The notes under the pieces are model-generated. The model ran no database searches. It was given only the letters and a program-made list of their open reading frames with translations, and was not told the origin of the DNA. A stretch of DNA of 64,000 nucleotides, taken from assembly GCF_029760955.1 (NCBI RefSeq), contig NZ_CP121682.1:1054001-1118000 (forward strand), in the 5' to 3' direction. This document shows positions 18,839 through 27,408 of the stretch, piece by piece (position 1 is the stretch's first letter; every line of letters begins with the position of its first letter). A program made the position numbers and the translations under genes. This DNA is from Streptomyces cathayae (GTDB taxonomy: Bacteria; Actinomycetota; Actinomycetes; Streptomycetales; Streptomycetaceae).

Positions 18839-20803
18839 TCAGCTGTTCTTCGCGAGGAAGGCCTCCACCTCGTCGCGGCGGGTGAGGGAGGGCTGGGCGC
18901 CCGCCCGGGTGGTGCTGATCGCCGCGGCGGCGCAGGCCCAGCGGGCGGACCGCTCGAGGGTGCGGCCCTCCGCGAGGGCGACGGCGAGCGCGCCGCAGAA
19001 GGAGTCACCGGCGGCGGTGGTGTCCACGGGCCGGACGGAAAAGGCGGGGACGTGCAGGTGCGAGGCGCCCTCGAGGAGGAGCACCCCGTCGCCGCCGAGC
19101 GTGACGATCACCGCGCCCGCACCGGTCAGTTTCCGGGCCGCGGCGACGACCTCGTCGATCGTCTCCGGTACGGGCGTGCCGGTGAGGGCCGCCAGTTCCG
19201 TGCGGTTGGGGACCAGTACGTCGACGTGGGGCGGCGGAACGGCGCCGGCGACGGCGGGGGCCGGGTTGTGCAGCACGATGCCGCCGGCCAGCCGCGCGGC
19301 GGCGTGGTTGGCCTCGTCCGGGACCTCCTGCTGGAGGACGGTCACGGCCGCCTTCCGCAGCACGTCCGCCGCGGCCTCGCAGTCGGCGGTGCTCACGCGG
19401 GCGTTGGCACCGGGGCTGACGATGATGGTGTTCTCGCCCGCCGGGTCGACGGCGATCAGGGCGCGGCCGGTCGCCACGCCCGGGGTGCGGGTGATGTGCG
19501 TGACGTCCACGCCCTCGCTCCGGACGGCGTCGAGCATGACGTCGGCCGCGTCGTCCTCGCCGACCCGGCCGACGAAGGAGACGTTCCCGCCGAGCCGGGC
19601 GGCGGCGACGGCCTGGTTGGCGCCCTTGCCGCCGGGGTGCTGGGCCATGTCACCGCCGAGGACCGTCTCACCGGGAACCGGATGCCGGGGAACCGGCGCG
19701 ACGAGGTCCAGGTTCAGGCTTCCGACGACTGCGATCACTGTTCTACCTCTGGGGTGCGGGTGCTGCGCATCCAGCGCACCCCGGGTGTCCTCGGCCGAGG
19801 ACACCCGGGGTGCGCTGGATGCGCGTACGACGAGTTCGGGGGCGAGACGGACCGACCGGCGCGGCCCGTCGTTCTGTCCGGCCAGCCGGTGGCCGAGCAG
19901 GTGCACGGCTTCGGCGGCCAGTGCGCGCACGGGTTGGCGGACGGTGGTCAGGGCCGGGTCGGCGAGATCCATCATGGGGATGTCGTCGAAGCCGGTGACA
20001 GCGATGTCGCCCGGGACGTCCCTGCCGAGTTGTCGCAGCCGTTGCAGTACGCCGACCGCGAGGAGGTCGTTGGCGCAGACGACGGCGTCCGGACGGGACG
20101 GCAGGATCCGCTCCGCCGCGGTCCGCCCCCACTCCAGTGAGAAGTCGCCGAGTTCGATCTGTCCGGAGCCGCGCGGGAGCAGGGCGCCGGCCTCGGCCTC
20201 GTACGCCGCGAGCCGCTCGGCCGCCGCCGAGCCGGTTCCGGCGGCTCCCACGAAGCAGACCCGGCGGCGGCCGGTGGCGACCAGGTGGTCCATGACGAGC
20301 GCCATGCCGGTGGCGTTGTCGGTCGCGACCGAGTCGGCGACGCCGGGGCCGCAGCCGCGGTCCAGCAGGACCAGCGGCACGTGGGCCGCGGCCTTCTCCA
20401 CCGCGGCCCGGCTCCGTTTCCCGTCGACGGGGATGACCAGCAGGGCGTCGACCTGCCGGTCCAGGAGATCGGCGATCCGGGCGGCCTCGATCTCCGGGTC
20501 GTCGTCGCAGTCGGCGAGCAGCACGGCACGTCCCTCGGCGTGCAGGGCGTGCTCCACCTCCCGCACGAGAGAGGGGAAGAAGGGGTTGGTGATCTGCGGC
20601 AGGACGAGGCCGACGGTGCCGGTGGAGCGGCTGCGCAGGGCGCGGGCGACCTGGTTGGGCCGGTAGCCGAGCTCCTCGGCCGCCTCCCGTACCCGGCGGG
20701 CCGTCTCTGCCCCGACCGGACGGGTCCCGGCCAGGACCCGGGAGACCGTGGCGACGGAGCAGCCCGACGCGCGGGCCACCTCCCTCAGGGTGACGTCGGT
20801 CAC
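18839..20803 (-). CDS. LacI-family repressor fused in frame to ribokinase
   Basis: 654 residues. Residues 1-335 are a full LacI/RbsR-type regulator: HTH TLREVARASGCSVATVSRVL, hinge YRPNQVARALRSR, and a periplasmic-binding-type sensor (VGLVLPQITNPFF, VTGFDDIPMMDLADPALTTVRQP). Residues 356-654 are a full ribokinase: VVGSLNLDL, HPGGKGANQAVAAARLGG, and catalytic Asp in TTAAGDSFCGAL. No stop lies between them; the joint (about 327-347) is encoded by a perfect 60-bp palindrome. A GTG at 19738 with AGAGG upstream begins the ribokinase part, so free ribokinase may also be made. Divergent from nucleoside hydrolase and permease genes: ribose freed from nucleosides would be phosphorylated by this protein and sensed by it. 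Each part has normal length. Confidence 0.88.
   Translation of the reverse strand: MTDVTLREVARASGCSVATVSRVLAGTRPVGAETARRVREAAEELGYRPNQVARALRSRSTGTVGLVLPQITNPFFPSLVREVEHALHAEGRAVLLADCDDDPEIEAARIADLLDRQVDALLVIPVDGKRSRAAVEKAAAHVPLVLLDRGCGPGVADSVATDNATGMALVMDHLVATGRRRVCFVGAAGTGSAAAERLAAYEAEAGALLPRGSGQIELGDFSLEWGRTAAERILPSRPDAVVCANDLLAVGVLQRLRQLGRDVPGDIAVTGFDDIPMMDLADPALTTVRQPVRALAAEAVHLLGHRLAGQNDGPRRSVRLAPELVVRASSAPRVSSAEDTRGALDAQHPHPRGRTVIAVVGSLNLDLVAPVPRHPVPGETVLGGDMAQHPGGKGANQAVAAARLGGNVSFVGRVGEDDAADVMLDAVRSEGVDVTHITRTPGVATGRALIAVDPAGENTIIVSPGANARVSTADCEAAADVLRKAAVTVLQQEVPDEANHAAARLAGGIVLHNPAPAVAGAVPPPHVDVLVPNRTELAALTGTPVPETIDEVVAAARKLTGAGAVIVTLGGDGVLLLEGASHLHVPAFSVRPVDTTAAGDSFCGALAVALAEGRTLERSARWACAAAAISTTRAGAQPSLTRRDEVEAFLAKNS
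19765..19824. repeat. 60-bp perfect palindrome inside the LacI-ribokinase gene
   Basis: Arms 19765-19794 and 19795-19824 are exact reverse complements with no spacer, centred on CCTCGGCCGAGG. It encodes the linker between the two domains. On the message it would fold into a very stable hairpin just before the ribokinase ribosome site at 19740-19750. Confidence 0.95.
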
Positions 20804-20888
20804 GATGCGGCCCCCTTCGTTCGGTTCGGCTGCGCTGGGCCCGGTCGGGCTTCACCGGGCGGGAAGCGGCCTCCCGGAAACAATTCCG

Positions 20889-20900
20889 GCAAACGTTATC
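20889..20900. promoter_or_regulatory. LacI-type operator half-way to the regulator gene
   Basis: GCAAACGTTATC, with the AACGTT centre typical of LacI-family sites, 86 bp upstream of the lacI-rbsK start; a second site lies at 20988-21001. Confidence 0.55.
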
Positions 20901-20955
20901 ACCGCACAACTGCCGAGCATCGGCTCATTCACACTCAAGTATGTGATGTCCGACA

Positions 20956-21001
20956 TTGACAAGGGCGCGTGCTTGGGTGAAATTTCTGGAGAACGTTTTC
21001 C
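20956..21001 (+). promoter_or_regulatory. Promoter with overlapping LacI operator for the nucleoside operon
   Basis: TTGACA (20956-20961) and GAAATT (20979-20984), 17 bp apart, are a good -35/-10 pair. Right after it lies GGAGAACGTTTTCC (20988-21001), a near-perfect palindrome (6 of 7 pairs) with the same AACGTT core as at 20892. The placement over the start point suggests direct repression by the LacI-ribokinase protein. Confidence 0.6.
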
Positions 21002-21217
21002 CACGCTATGGCCCAGGGATGCGGGCGGTGATGTCCGCTCCTGTGGTCGGCGACAGCGATTCCGTACGTGTCGATGCCCCCGGCAGCGCGGCGGGGGCCG
21101 CTGCCACCTCCGGCGCCGGAGACGTGAGCCGACGCACCCTCCGCAGTGGCCCGCCCGCGGCCGCCGCTGCGCAGTTCCATCTCCTCACAGACCCGCTAGA
21201 GCGAAGGGGCTCTTCCG

Positions 21218-22165
21218 ATGACCAGGAAAATCATCCTCGACTGCGACCCCGGGCACGACGACGCCATCGCACTGCTGCTGGCGCACGGCAACCCCGACAT
21301 CGACCTGGTCGCCGTCACGACCGTGGTCGGGAACCAGACGCTGGAGAAGGTGACCCGCAACGCCCTGTCCGTGGCGCGCATCGCCGGGATCACCGGTGTG
21401 CCCTTCGCCGCCGGCTGCCCGCGACCGCTGGTGCGGGCCATCGAGACAGCGCCGGACATCCACGGCGAGACCGGTCTGGACGGACCGGTGCTGCCCGAGC
21501 CGACCCTCGAGCTGGACCGCCGGCACGCCGTCGACCTCATCATCGACACGGTGATGTCGCACGAGCCCGGCGAGATCACCATCGTCCCGACGGCGGGCCT
21601 GACCAACATCGCCCTCGCCGCGCGCAAGGAGCCCCGCATCGTCGAGCGGGTCCGCGAGGTCGTCCTGATGGGCGGCGGCTACCACGAGGGCAACTGGAGC
21701 GCGGTCGCCGAGTTCAACATCATCATCGACCCCGAGGCCGCCCACATCGTCTTCAACGAGAGCTGGCCGGTCACCATGGTCGGTCTCGACCTGACGCACC
21801 AGGCGCTGGCGACGCCCGAGGTCGCCGAGCGGATCGCCGCGGTCGGCACCAAGCCCGCCAAGTTCGTCGGCGAGCTGCTGGACTTCTTCGGCGCCACCTA
21901 CAAGGAGGCGCAGGGCTTCGAGCACCCGCCCGTGCACGACCCGTGCGCGGTCGCGTACGTGATCGACCCCTCCGTCATGACGGTACGCAAGGCTCCCGTG
22001 GACGTCGAGCTCAGCGGCGGTCTGACCCTGGGCATGACCGTGACGGACTTCCGCGCCCCGGCGCCGGCCGACTGCCACACCCAGGTCGCGGTCGAGCTCG
22101 ACCGCGAGCGGTTCTGGGACCTCGTGGTGGACGCCCTCGAGCGGATCGGTGACGTCGAGGCATGA
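21218..22165 (+). CDS. Inosine/uridine-preferring nucleoside hydrolase
   Basis: 315 residues. Splits ribonucleosides into base and ribose in the cytosol. The N-terminus MTRKIILDCDPGHDDAIALLLA holds the Asp cluster that binds Ca2+ and ribose; VTTVVGNQTLEKVTRNAL, VPTAGLTNIALAARKEPRIVERVREVVLMGGGYHEGNWSAVAEFNIIIDPEAA and HDPCAVAYVIDP are family landmarks. ATG 21218 follows a GAAGGGG site. It is the first gene of a two-gene operon: its stop overlaps the ATG of the MFS carrier (ATGA). The ribose it frees would go to the divergent ribokinase fusion. Confidence 0.95.
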   Translation: MTRKIILDCDPGHDDAIALLLAHGNPDIDLVAVTTVVGNQTLEKVTRNALSVARIAGITGVPFAAGCPRPLVRAIETAPDIHGETGLDGPVLPEPTLELDRRHAVDLIIDTVMSHEPGEITIVPTAGLTNIALAARKEPRIVERVREVVLMGGGYHEGNWSAVAEFNIIIDPEAAHIVFNESWPVTMVGLDLTHQALATPEVAERIAAVGTKPAKFVGELLDFFGATYKEAQGFEHPPVHDPCAVAYVIDPSVMTVRKAPVDVELSGGLTLGMTVTDFRAPAPADCHTQVAVELDRERFWDLVVDALERIGDVEA

Positions 22166-23601
22166 GCGCACCCACCACTCTGAACCGGCCCGGCGAGGCG
22201 TCGGGCCGGCGCACGACCCGGGTGGGCGTGCTGATGGTCGCGCTCCTCGCGGCCTGTTTCGCCTTCCAGCTCAACGCGAGCATGCTCAGCCCCGCGCTGA
22301 AGAACATCGAGGAGAGCTTCGGCGCCAGCTCGGCCGAGATCGGGCTCACCCAGACCGCGTTCTTCACCTCGGCGGCCCTGTTCTCGCTCTTCCTGCCCCG
22401 GCTGGGTGACGTCCTCGGCCGCCGCAAGGTCCTGGCCGGCATGCTGGCGGTCATGGCCGTCGGCTGTGTCGTGGCCGCACTGGCGCCGAGCGTGCCCGTG
22501 CTCTTCGTCGGCCGCATCATCCAGGGTGTGTCCGGCCCGGTCGTCCCCCTCTGCCTGATCATGCTGCGGCAGGAGGTGAGCGAACCGAAGAAGTACGGCA
22601 CCCTGCTGGGCGTGATCACCGCCGTCAACGGCGGCATCGCCGGTGTCGACGCCCTCGCCGGGGGCTACCTCGCCGACACCCACGGCTTCCGGTCGGTCTT
22701 CTGGACGATGGCCGTCGTGGCGGTCCTCGCCACCGTGCTGGTCGCCACCCTGACCCCCGAGACCAAGGCGCCCAACGCGACCCGGATGGACTGGCCGGGT
22801 GTCGCGCTCCTCGTCGTGTCCGTCGGCGCACTGCTCACCGCGCTGAACGAGGCCGGCAAGCTCGCCGACGCCCACTGGCTCCTGGTCGCCGTCCTCATCG
22901 TCGTCGGCGCGGTCGCCTTCGCCCTGTTCTGGCGGACCGAGGACCGCAGCACGCACCCGCTGGTCGCCACCCGGCACCTGAAGCAGCGCTCGACCTGGGC
23001 GACCCTGCTGACCACCCTGCTCACCATGACGGGCGTATTCGCCGTCATGAACGGACTGATCCCGGCGCTCGCCCAGGACGGGAACGCCGGACTCGGCATG
23101 GGCGCCGAGCAGTCCGCGTGGTGGACCCTCACCCCGTACGCCCTGGCCGGTCTGGCCATGGGGCCCCTCGCCGGCCGGCTCGCCGCCACCTTCGGGTACG
23201 GCCGCGTCCTGCGGCTGGGGCTGATCGGGGCCGTGGCGGGTGTGCTGCTGATGATCCTCACGATCGACTCCCAGTCCCGCCCCATGCTGCTGCTGACCTC
23301 GATCCTGGTCGGCATCGCCTACGCGGGTGTGGCGAACATCGTGCTCAACGGGCTCGGCATCGTCCTGTCCCCCAAGGACAACCCGGGCTTCCTGCCCGGT
23401 CTCAACGCGGGGGCGTTCAACCTCGGCGCCGGTCTCAGCTTCGCACTGCTGTACGCGGTCAAGACCGCGGCCCTGCCGGACGACCCCACGTCGCCCGCCG
23501 ACTACACCGCCGGCATGATCGCCGGAGTGGTCATCCTGGCCGCCGCCTTCGCGACGTCCTTCATGATCCCGAAGCCGGTGGAGGCCGAGGCCCGCGACTG
23601 A
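22162..23601 (+). CDS. MFS permease, probable nucleoside importer
   Basis: 479 residues with 12-14 predicted helices. Major-facilitator motif RLGDVLGRRKVLAG follows helix 2, and FVGRIIQGVSGPVVPLCLIMLRQE fits the DHA2-like branch. Overlap with the nucleoside hydrolase stop and the shared LacI-controlled promoter suggest it brings in nucleosides; drug-efflux relatives exist in the same branch, so direction and substrate are inference. Followed by a strong hairpin at 23659-23705. Confidence 0.85.
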   Translation: MSAPTTLNRPGEASGRRTTRVGVLMVALLAACFAFQLNASMLSPALKNIEESFGASSAEIGLTQTAFFTSAALFSLFLPRLGDVLGRRKVLAGMLAVMAVGCVVAALAPSVPVLFVGRIIQGVSGPVVPLCLIMLRQEVSEPKKYGTLLGVITAVNGGIAGVDALAGGYLADTHGFRSVFWTMAVVAVLATVLVATLTPETKAPNATRMDWPGVALLVVSVGALLTALNEAGKLADAHWLLVAVLIVVGAVAFALFWRTEDRSTHPLVATRHLKQRSTWATLLTTLLTMTGVFAVMNGLIPALAQDGNAGLGMGAEQSAWWTLTPYALAGLAMGPLAGRLAATFGYGRVLRLGLIGAVAGVLLMILTIDSQSRPMLLLTSILVGIAYAGVANIVLNGLGIVLSPKDNPGFLPGLNAGAFNLGAGLSFALLYAVKTAALPDDPTSPADYTAGMIAGVVILAAAFATSFMIPKPVEAEARD

Positions 23602-23658
23602 TCCGGGCCTTTTGGCACCGCCTCGCTCCGACGGCACCCGGTGCGGCGACATGACGAC

Positions 23659-23705
23659 GGCCCGCGGCACGGGCCGGGAATTCCTCCCGGTCCGTACCGC
23701 GGGCC
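23659..23705 (+). terminator. Terminator hairpin after the nucleoside operon
   Basis: 21-base arms (23659-23679 and 23685-23705), beginning GGCCCGCGG and ending CCGCGGGCC, with one mismatch and one G-T pair around ATTCC. No T-run. Confidence 0.65.
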
Positions 23706-23737
23706 GTTCGCCGTTCGCCGTTCGCCGTTCGCCGTTC
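23703..23737. repeat. Five tandem copies of GCCGTTC
   Basis: A 7-bp unit repeated exactly five times right after the terminator. The 362-base gap 23602-23963 otherwise holds only this, the terminator and an inverted repeat at 23799. Confidence 0.9.
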
Positions 23738-23798
23738 GCCCGCCGACTGCCCCGGCCCGCCCCTGCGCGCGCTCAGGACACCCGACACCACGCACTCG

Positions 23799-23834
23799 TC
23801 TCACATGTCGATACGGGCTGACTGGCACGTGAGA
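23799..23834. promoter_or_regulatory. Inverted repeat upstream of the MHS carrier gene
   Basis: TCTCACATGT (23799-23808) faces GCACGTGAGA (23825-23834); 8 of 10 positions pair across a 16-base spacer, about 130 bp before the gene. Possible operator; regulator unknown. Confidence 0.4.
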
Positions 23835-23963
23835 TGTCTGAGAGCCTTGAAATGCCTGTACCGTGCACACGACCTTCCCCCGGGGAAGGCTCCTGCTGTC
23901 GGACGGACCGTCGGCGGCACACCGCCGGCGTCTGTTCTCCGCCCTCGTGCGAAAGACCGAGAA

Positions 23964-25382
23964 ATGCCCGCACCAGCCACCACCCCAGCCCCGGCGCCCG
24001 TCAACTCGCGGTCCCGTGTCCTCGTCGCGAGCCTCATCGGCACGACGATCGAGTTCTACGACTTCTACATCTACGCGACCGCCGCGGTCCTGGTCTTCCC
24101 CTCGCTCTTCTTCCCGAACAGCGACCCGACCACCGCACTGCTGTCGTCCTTCGCGGTGTTCGGCGCCGCCATGGTCGCCCGCCCGATCGGCGCCGTCGTC
24201 TTCGGACACCTCGGCGACCGGCTCGGCCGCAAGGGCACGCTGGTGGCCTCGCTCCTCACCATGGGCATCGCCACCTTCCTCATCGGCGTGCTGCCCACCT
24301 ACGCGCAGGCCGGCTGGATCGCGACCGCGCTGCTGGTGCTGATGCGGCTCGCCCAGGGCTTCGCGCTGGGCGGGGAGTGGAGCGGCGCCGCGCTGGTCGC
24401 CACGGAGAACGCGCCGAAGAACAAGCGCGCCCTCTACGGCACGTTCCCGCAGCTGGGCGCCCCGCTCGGCTTCATCATCGCCAACGGCCTCTTCCTGATC
24501 ATCGGCGCGCTGCTGCCGTCCGCCGCGGGCGCCGACCCGTCGCAGCCCTCCGAGGCCTTCCTGAGCTGGGGCTGGCGCATCCCGTTCCTGTTCTCGGCCG
24601 TGATGGTCGCGATCGGCCTGTGGGTGCGGATGCGTCTGGTCGAGGCACCGGTCTTCGCCAAGACCCAGGAGGCCGGGCTGGTGCGGAAGCTGCCGCTGGC
24701 CACCGTCTTCCGCAACCACTGGAGGCAGCTGGTCCTCGGCACCTTCTTCATGCTGGCGACGTACGTGCTCTTCTACCTGATGACCACGTTCTCGCTGAGC
24801 TACGGCCGTACCGCGACGGACGCCGCCGTGCCCGGTCTGGGGTACAGCTACACCACCTTCGTCCTGATGATGATCTTCGGGGTGCTGTTCTTCGCCGCGT
24901 TCACCCTGATCTCGGGTCCGCTCGCCGACAAGTACGGCCGCCGCGCCACCCTGATCTGGGTCACCGTCGGAATCCTGGTCTTCGGGCTGGTGTGGGTGCC
25001 GCTGATCGGCCTGGGCACGCTGGGCGTGGTGCTGTGGCTGGTGCTCGGCTTCACGCTGATGGGCATGACCTTCGGCCCGATGGGCGCGCTCCTGCCGGAG
25101 CTGTTCCCGACGAGCGTGCGCTACACCGGTTCCGGCATCTCGTACAACGTCAGCTCGATCCTCGGCGCGGCCGTCGCCCCGTTCATCGCGGTGGCGCTGT
25201 GGGAGGCCGCCGACGGCTCGCCGCGGCTGGTCGGCGTCTACCTCTCCGCGATGGCACTGCTGACCCTGGTCGCCCTGCTCATCGGCAAGGAGACCAAGGA
25301 CACCGCCCTCGACGAGGGCGAGGCCACCGCCGACGCCGCCGTCGGCCGGGACGAGGTCCCCGCCGCCACCGCGGCCCGCTGA
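23964..25382 (+). CDS. MFS metabolite:H+ symporter (MHS/ShiA-ProP type)
   Basis: 472 residues, 12 helices. The opening SLIGTTIEFYDFYIYATAAVLVFPSLFFP and RPIGAVVFGHLGDRLGRKGTLVASLLTMGIATFLIGVLPTY are hallmarks of the metabolite:H+ symporter family that imports dicarboxylates, shikimate, betaine or alpha-ketoglutarate. RLAQGFALGGEWSGAALVATENAP and LPELFPTSVRYTGSGISYN complete the pattern. ATG 23964 is where the family similarity starts. It stands alone between two terminators; the oxalate cluster lies downstream on the other strand beyond the tRNA, so an organic acid substrate is a mild guess only. Confidence 0.9.
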   Translation: MPAPATTPAPAPVNSRSRVLVASLIGTTIEFYDFYIYATAAVLVFPSLFFPNSDPTTALLSSFAVFGAAMVARPIGAVVFGHLGDRLGRKGTLVASLLTMGIATFLIGVLPTYAQAGWIATALLVLMRLAQGFALGGEWSGAALVATENAPKNKRALYGTFPQLGAPLGFIIANGLFLIIGALLPSAAGADPSQPSEAFLSWGWRIPFLFSAVMVAIGLWVRMRLVEAPVFAKTQEAGLVRKLPLATVFRNHWRQLVLGTFFMLATYVLFYLMTTFSLSYGRTATDAAVPGLGYSYTTFVLMMIFGVLFFAAFTLISGPLADKYGRRATLIWVTVGILVFGLVWVPLIGLGTLGVVLWLVLGFTLMGMTFGPMGALLPELFPTSVRYTGSGISYNVSSILGAAVAPFIAVALWEAADGSPRLVGVYLSAMALLTLVALLIGKETKDTALDEGEATADAAVGRDEVPAATAAR

Positions 25383-25397
25383 ACCCGTCCGGCGTTT

Positions 25398-25439
25398 CAC
25401 CGCGGCCCCCTCCCTCGTGCGAGGGAGGGGGCCGCGGTG
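25398..25439 (+). terminator. Terminator with 20-bp perfect stem
   Basis: Arms 25398-25417 and 25420-25439 pair perfectly (CACCGCGGCCCCC… with …GGGGGCCGCGGTG) around TG, directly after the MFS stop. Confidence 0.8.
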
Positions 25440-25481
25440 TCTTCTGTACGGGCGCCGTCGGACAGCGCCCGTGGACACACG

Positions 25482-25514
25482 AAAAAGGGCCGCGACCGTA
25501 AGGTCGAGGCCCTT
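25482..25514 (-). terminator. Intrinsic terminator of the tRNA-Leu gene
   Basis: On the minus strand AAGGGCC(T)CGACC - loop - GGTCG(C)GGCCCTT is followed by further T residues, 23 bases past the tRNA 3' end. Confidence 0.75.
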
Positions 25515-25536
25515 GCATCCGTATCGTCACTGCGAG

Positions 25537-25621
25537 TGTCCGAGGGGGGACTTGAACCCCCACGCCCGATAAAGGGCACTAGCACCTCAAGCTAGCGCGT
25601 CTGCCATTCCGCCACCCGGAC
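25537..25621 (-). tRNA. tRNA-Leu (anticodon GAG)
   Basis: 85 nt. Acceptor GTCCGGG pairs with CTCGGAC; the D-arm is TGGCGGAATGGCAGAC; the anticodon stem CTAGC/GCTAG encloses the loop TTGAGGT with anticodon GAG (reads CUC/CUU); a long class II variable arm (TGCCCTTTATCGGGCG) and T-arm GGGGGTTCAAGTCCCCC follow. CCA is not encoded. Followed by an intrinsic terminator. Confidence 0.95.
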
Positions 25622-25762
25622 CAGGTGTGTGCCGCCGTGTCAGGGGCGTTCCCCTCGGCGACGTGGACAACCATACCAAGGTTTCGCAGTGCCTTTCACC
25701 TGCGTTTCCGTGCCCCGGGCAGGGGTTGCTCGCCCTGCCCGGAGCACGGGGTGCGGGGCTCG

Positions 25763-27319
25763 TCAGGGCATGAGGTGGTACTCCGGGAAGTTGCCCGGCA
25801 GCCGCTCTCCCGCCGGACCCTGTGTCACGGCGCGGACCAGCAGCTCGCCGCCGACGAACGCGCCGCGCCAGGAGGCGCCGAACCCGCCGAACAGTTCGTC
25901 CCGGTCGCCACGGGAGCGCGGGGTGCCGTGGCCGACCTTGAACGCGCGGATCTGCGGGGCGAGTCGGTCGTAGGTGGCCCGGTCGTCCGTGGACAGCGTG
26001 GCCACCAACGCACCATTGGACGCGTTCATGGCGGCCAGCAGCTCCGCCTCGGTGTCGACCAGGACGATCGTGTCGACCGGCCCGAACGGCTCCGCGTGGT
26101 ACAGCGGCGACGACGGGGGCGGGTCCAGCAGCGTGACGGGCTGGACGTACGCCGAGGTGTCCTGGCCGGGCAGGAAGCGGGCGTCCGCCTCCTCGCCGTG
26201 GTGCAGCGGTACGGCGCCGCGGTCGACGGCCTCGGTGATCTGGTCGCGCAGCTCCTTCGCCTTGGCCGCGTTGATCACCGGTCCGAAGTCCAGCCGCGGG
26301 CAGGGGTCGTCGGGGTGCTCCACGGCGAGCGGGTGGCCGATCCTGAGCGTGCGCACCGCGGGGAGGTACGCGGCCAGGAACTCGTCGAACAGCCGGCGCT
26401 GGACGACGAAGCGCGGATACGCCGTGCAGCGCTGCTTGCCGTAGTCGAAGAGCTTGGGGACGACCGCCGCGAGCGCGTCCCAGTCCGAGTGGTTCCAGAT
26501 GCCCCAGGTGTTGAGGCCCTCCTGTTCGAGGATGTGCCGCTTGCCGAGGTCGGCGACGGCCGTGGCCACCGCGGCGCCGGTGTCGCGGCCGCCGACGAAG
26601 GAGACGCAGCCGATCTCGGGCGCCCGCAGCAGGGCCTCCGACAGTTCGCCCCCGCTGCCGCTGACGAGGGTCACGGGGATCCCCTCGCGGGCGGCGAGCG
26701 CCGCGGCCAGGGTCAGACAGGCGACGCCGCCGTCGGTCGGGGTCTTGGCGATGACCGCGTTGCCCGCCAGCGCCTGGACCAGCAGGGCGTGGACGAGCAC
26801 GCTCATCGGGTAGTTCCAGCTCGCGATGTTGGACACCGGCCCGTCCAGCGGGGCCCGGCCGGCGACCATGGCGTCGATGCCGTCGACGTACCAGCGCACG
26901 CCGTCGATGGCCCGGTCGACGTCCGCCTGGGCGAGCCGCCAGGGTTTGCCGATCTCCCAGACGAGGAGGAGGGCGAGCAGTTCGCGGTGTTCGGTGAGGG
27001 CGTCCAGGGTGGCGGCGACGCGGGCGCGGCGTTCCGGCAGCGGGACGTGCCGCCAGGCGCGGTGCTGGTCGAGCGCGGCACGTACGGCGTCCTGGGCGGT
27101 GGCCCGGTCCAGGCGCGGCGGGCCGACGACGGGGCTGCCGTCGACGGGGCTGACGGCGGGCAGTGTGCTGCCGTCGGCCTGCCAGGCGGCGTTCCAGAGG
27201 TTGAGGACGCGGTCGTCCCGGAAGGCCTCGGGGGCGACGGCGAGGCAGCGCTGCCAGGCGTCGGTCCAGGAGGTGCCGGCTTTGAGGGTGAGGGTGGGTG
27301 GGGTGAGGGTGGATGCCAT
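25763..27319 (-). CDS. Aldehyde dehydrogenase superfamily protein at the edge of the oxalate cluster
   Basis: 518 residues. The NAD-binding part shows NYPMSVLVHALLVQALAGNAVIAKTP and VSFVGGRDTG; the catalytic Cys lies in YGKQRCTAYPRFVVQRRLFDEFL. The usual LELGG segment with the general base is LEQEGLNTWGIW, so the family branch is unusual and may not be a simple hydrolytic ALDH. C-terminal YHAEPFGPVDTIVLV resembles EIFGPV. Stop and start are clear; ATG 27319 follows an AGCGGAGCG site. It lies 89 bp behind sucD on the same strand, so it may serve oxalate/glyoxylate metabolism, such as glyoxylate or glycolaldehyde oxidation; the substrate is inference. Confidence 0.8.
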   Translation of the reverse strand: MASTLTPPTLTLKAGTSWTDAWQRCLAVAPEAFRDDRVLNLWNAAWQADGSTLPAVSPVDGSPVVGPPRLDRATAQDAVRAALDQHRAWRHVPLPERRARVAATLDALTEHRELLALLLVWEIGKPWRLAQADVDRAIDGVRWYVDGIDAMVAGRAPLDGPVSNIASWNYPMSVLVHALLVQALAGNAVIAKTPTDGGVACLTLAAALAAREGIPVTLVSGSGGELSEALLRAPEIGCVSFVGGRDTGAAVATAVADLGKRHILEQEGLNTWGIWNHSDWDALAAVVPKLFDYGKQRCTAYPRFVVQRRLFDEFLAAYLPAVRTLRIGHPLAVEHPDDPCPRLDFGPVINAAKAKELRDQITEAVDRGAVPLHHGEEADARFLPGQDTSAYVQPVTLLDPPPSSPLYHAEPFGPVDTIVLVDTEAELLAAMNASNGALVATLSTDDRATYDRLAPQIRAFKVGHGTPRSRGDRDELFGGFGASWRGAFVGGELLVRAVTQGPAGERLPGNFPEYHLMP

Positions 27320-27408
27320 GCGGTTCGCTCCGCTCTCGGTGCACAGTCGAGAGGAGGGGGCCCGGGGGCCGTCCTTGGACAGATGTGCGGCCGGGGTGTG
27401 GGGGTGGG

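Noticed and set aside
18501..20666. 721-codon frame on the plus strand opposite the LacI-ribokinase gene
   Set aside because: Ser/Arg/Ala-rich antisense shadow with no domain or ribosome site.
23703..23737. CRISPR or attachment site from the GCCGTTC repeats
   Set aside because: Only five 7-bp units with no spacers; the nearby tRNA-Leu shows no duplicated 3' end that would mark an integrated element.
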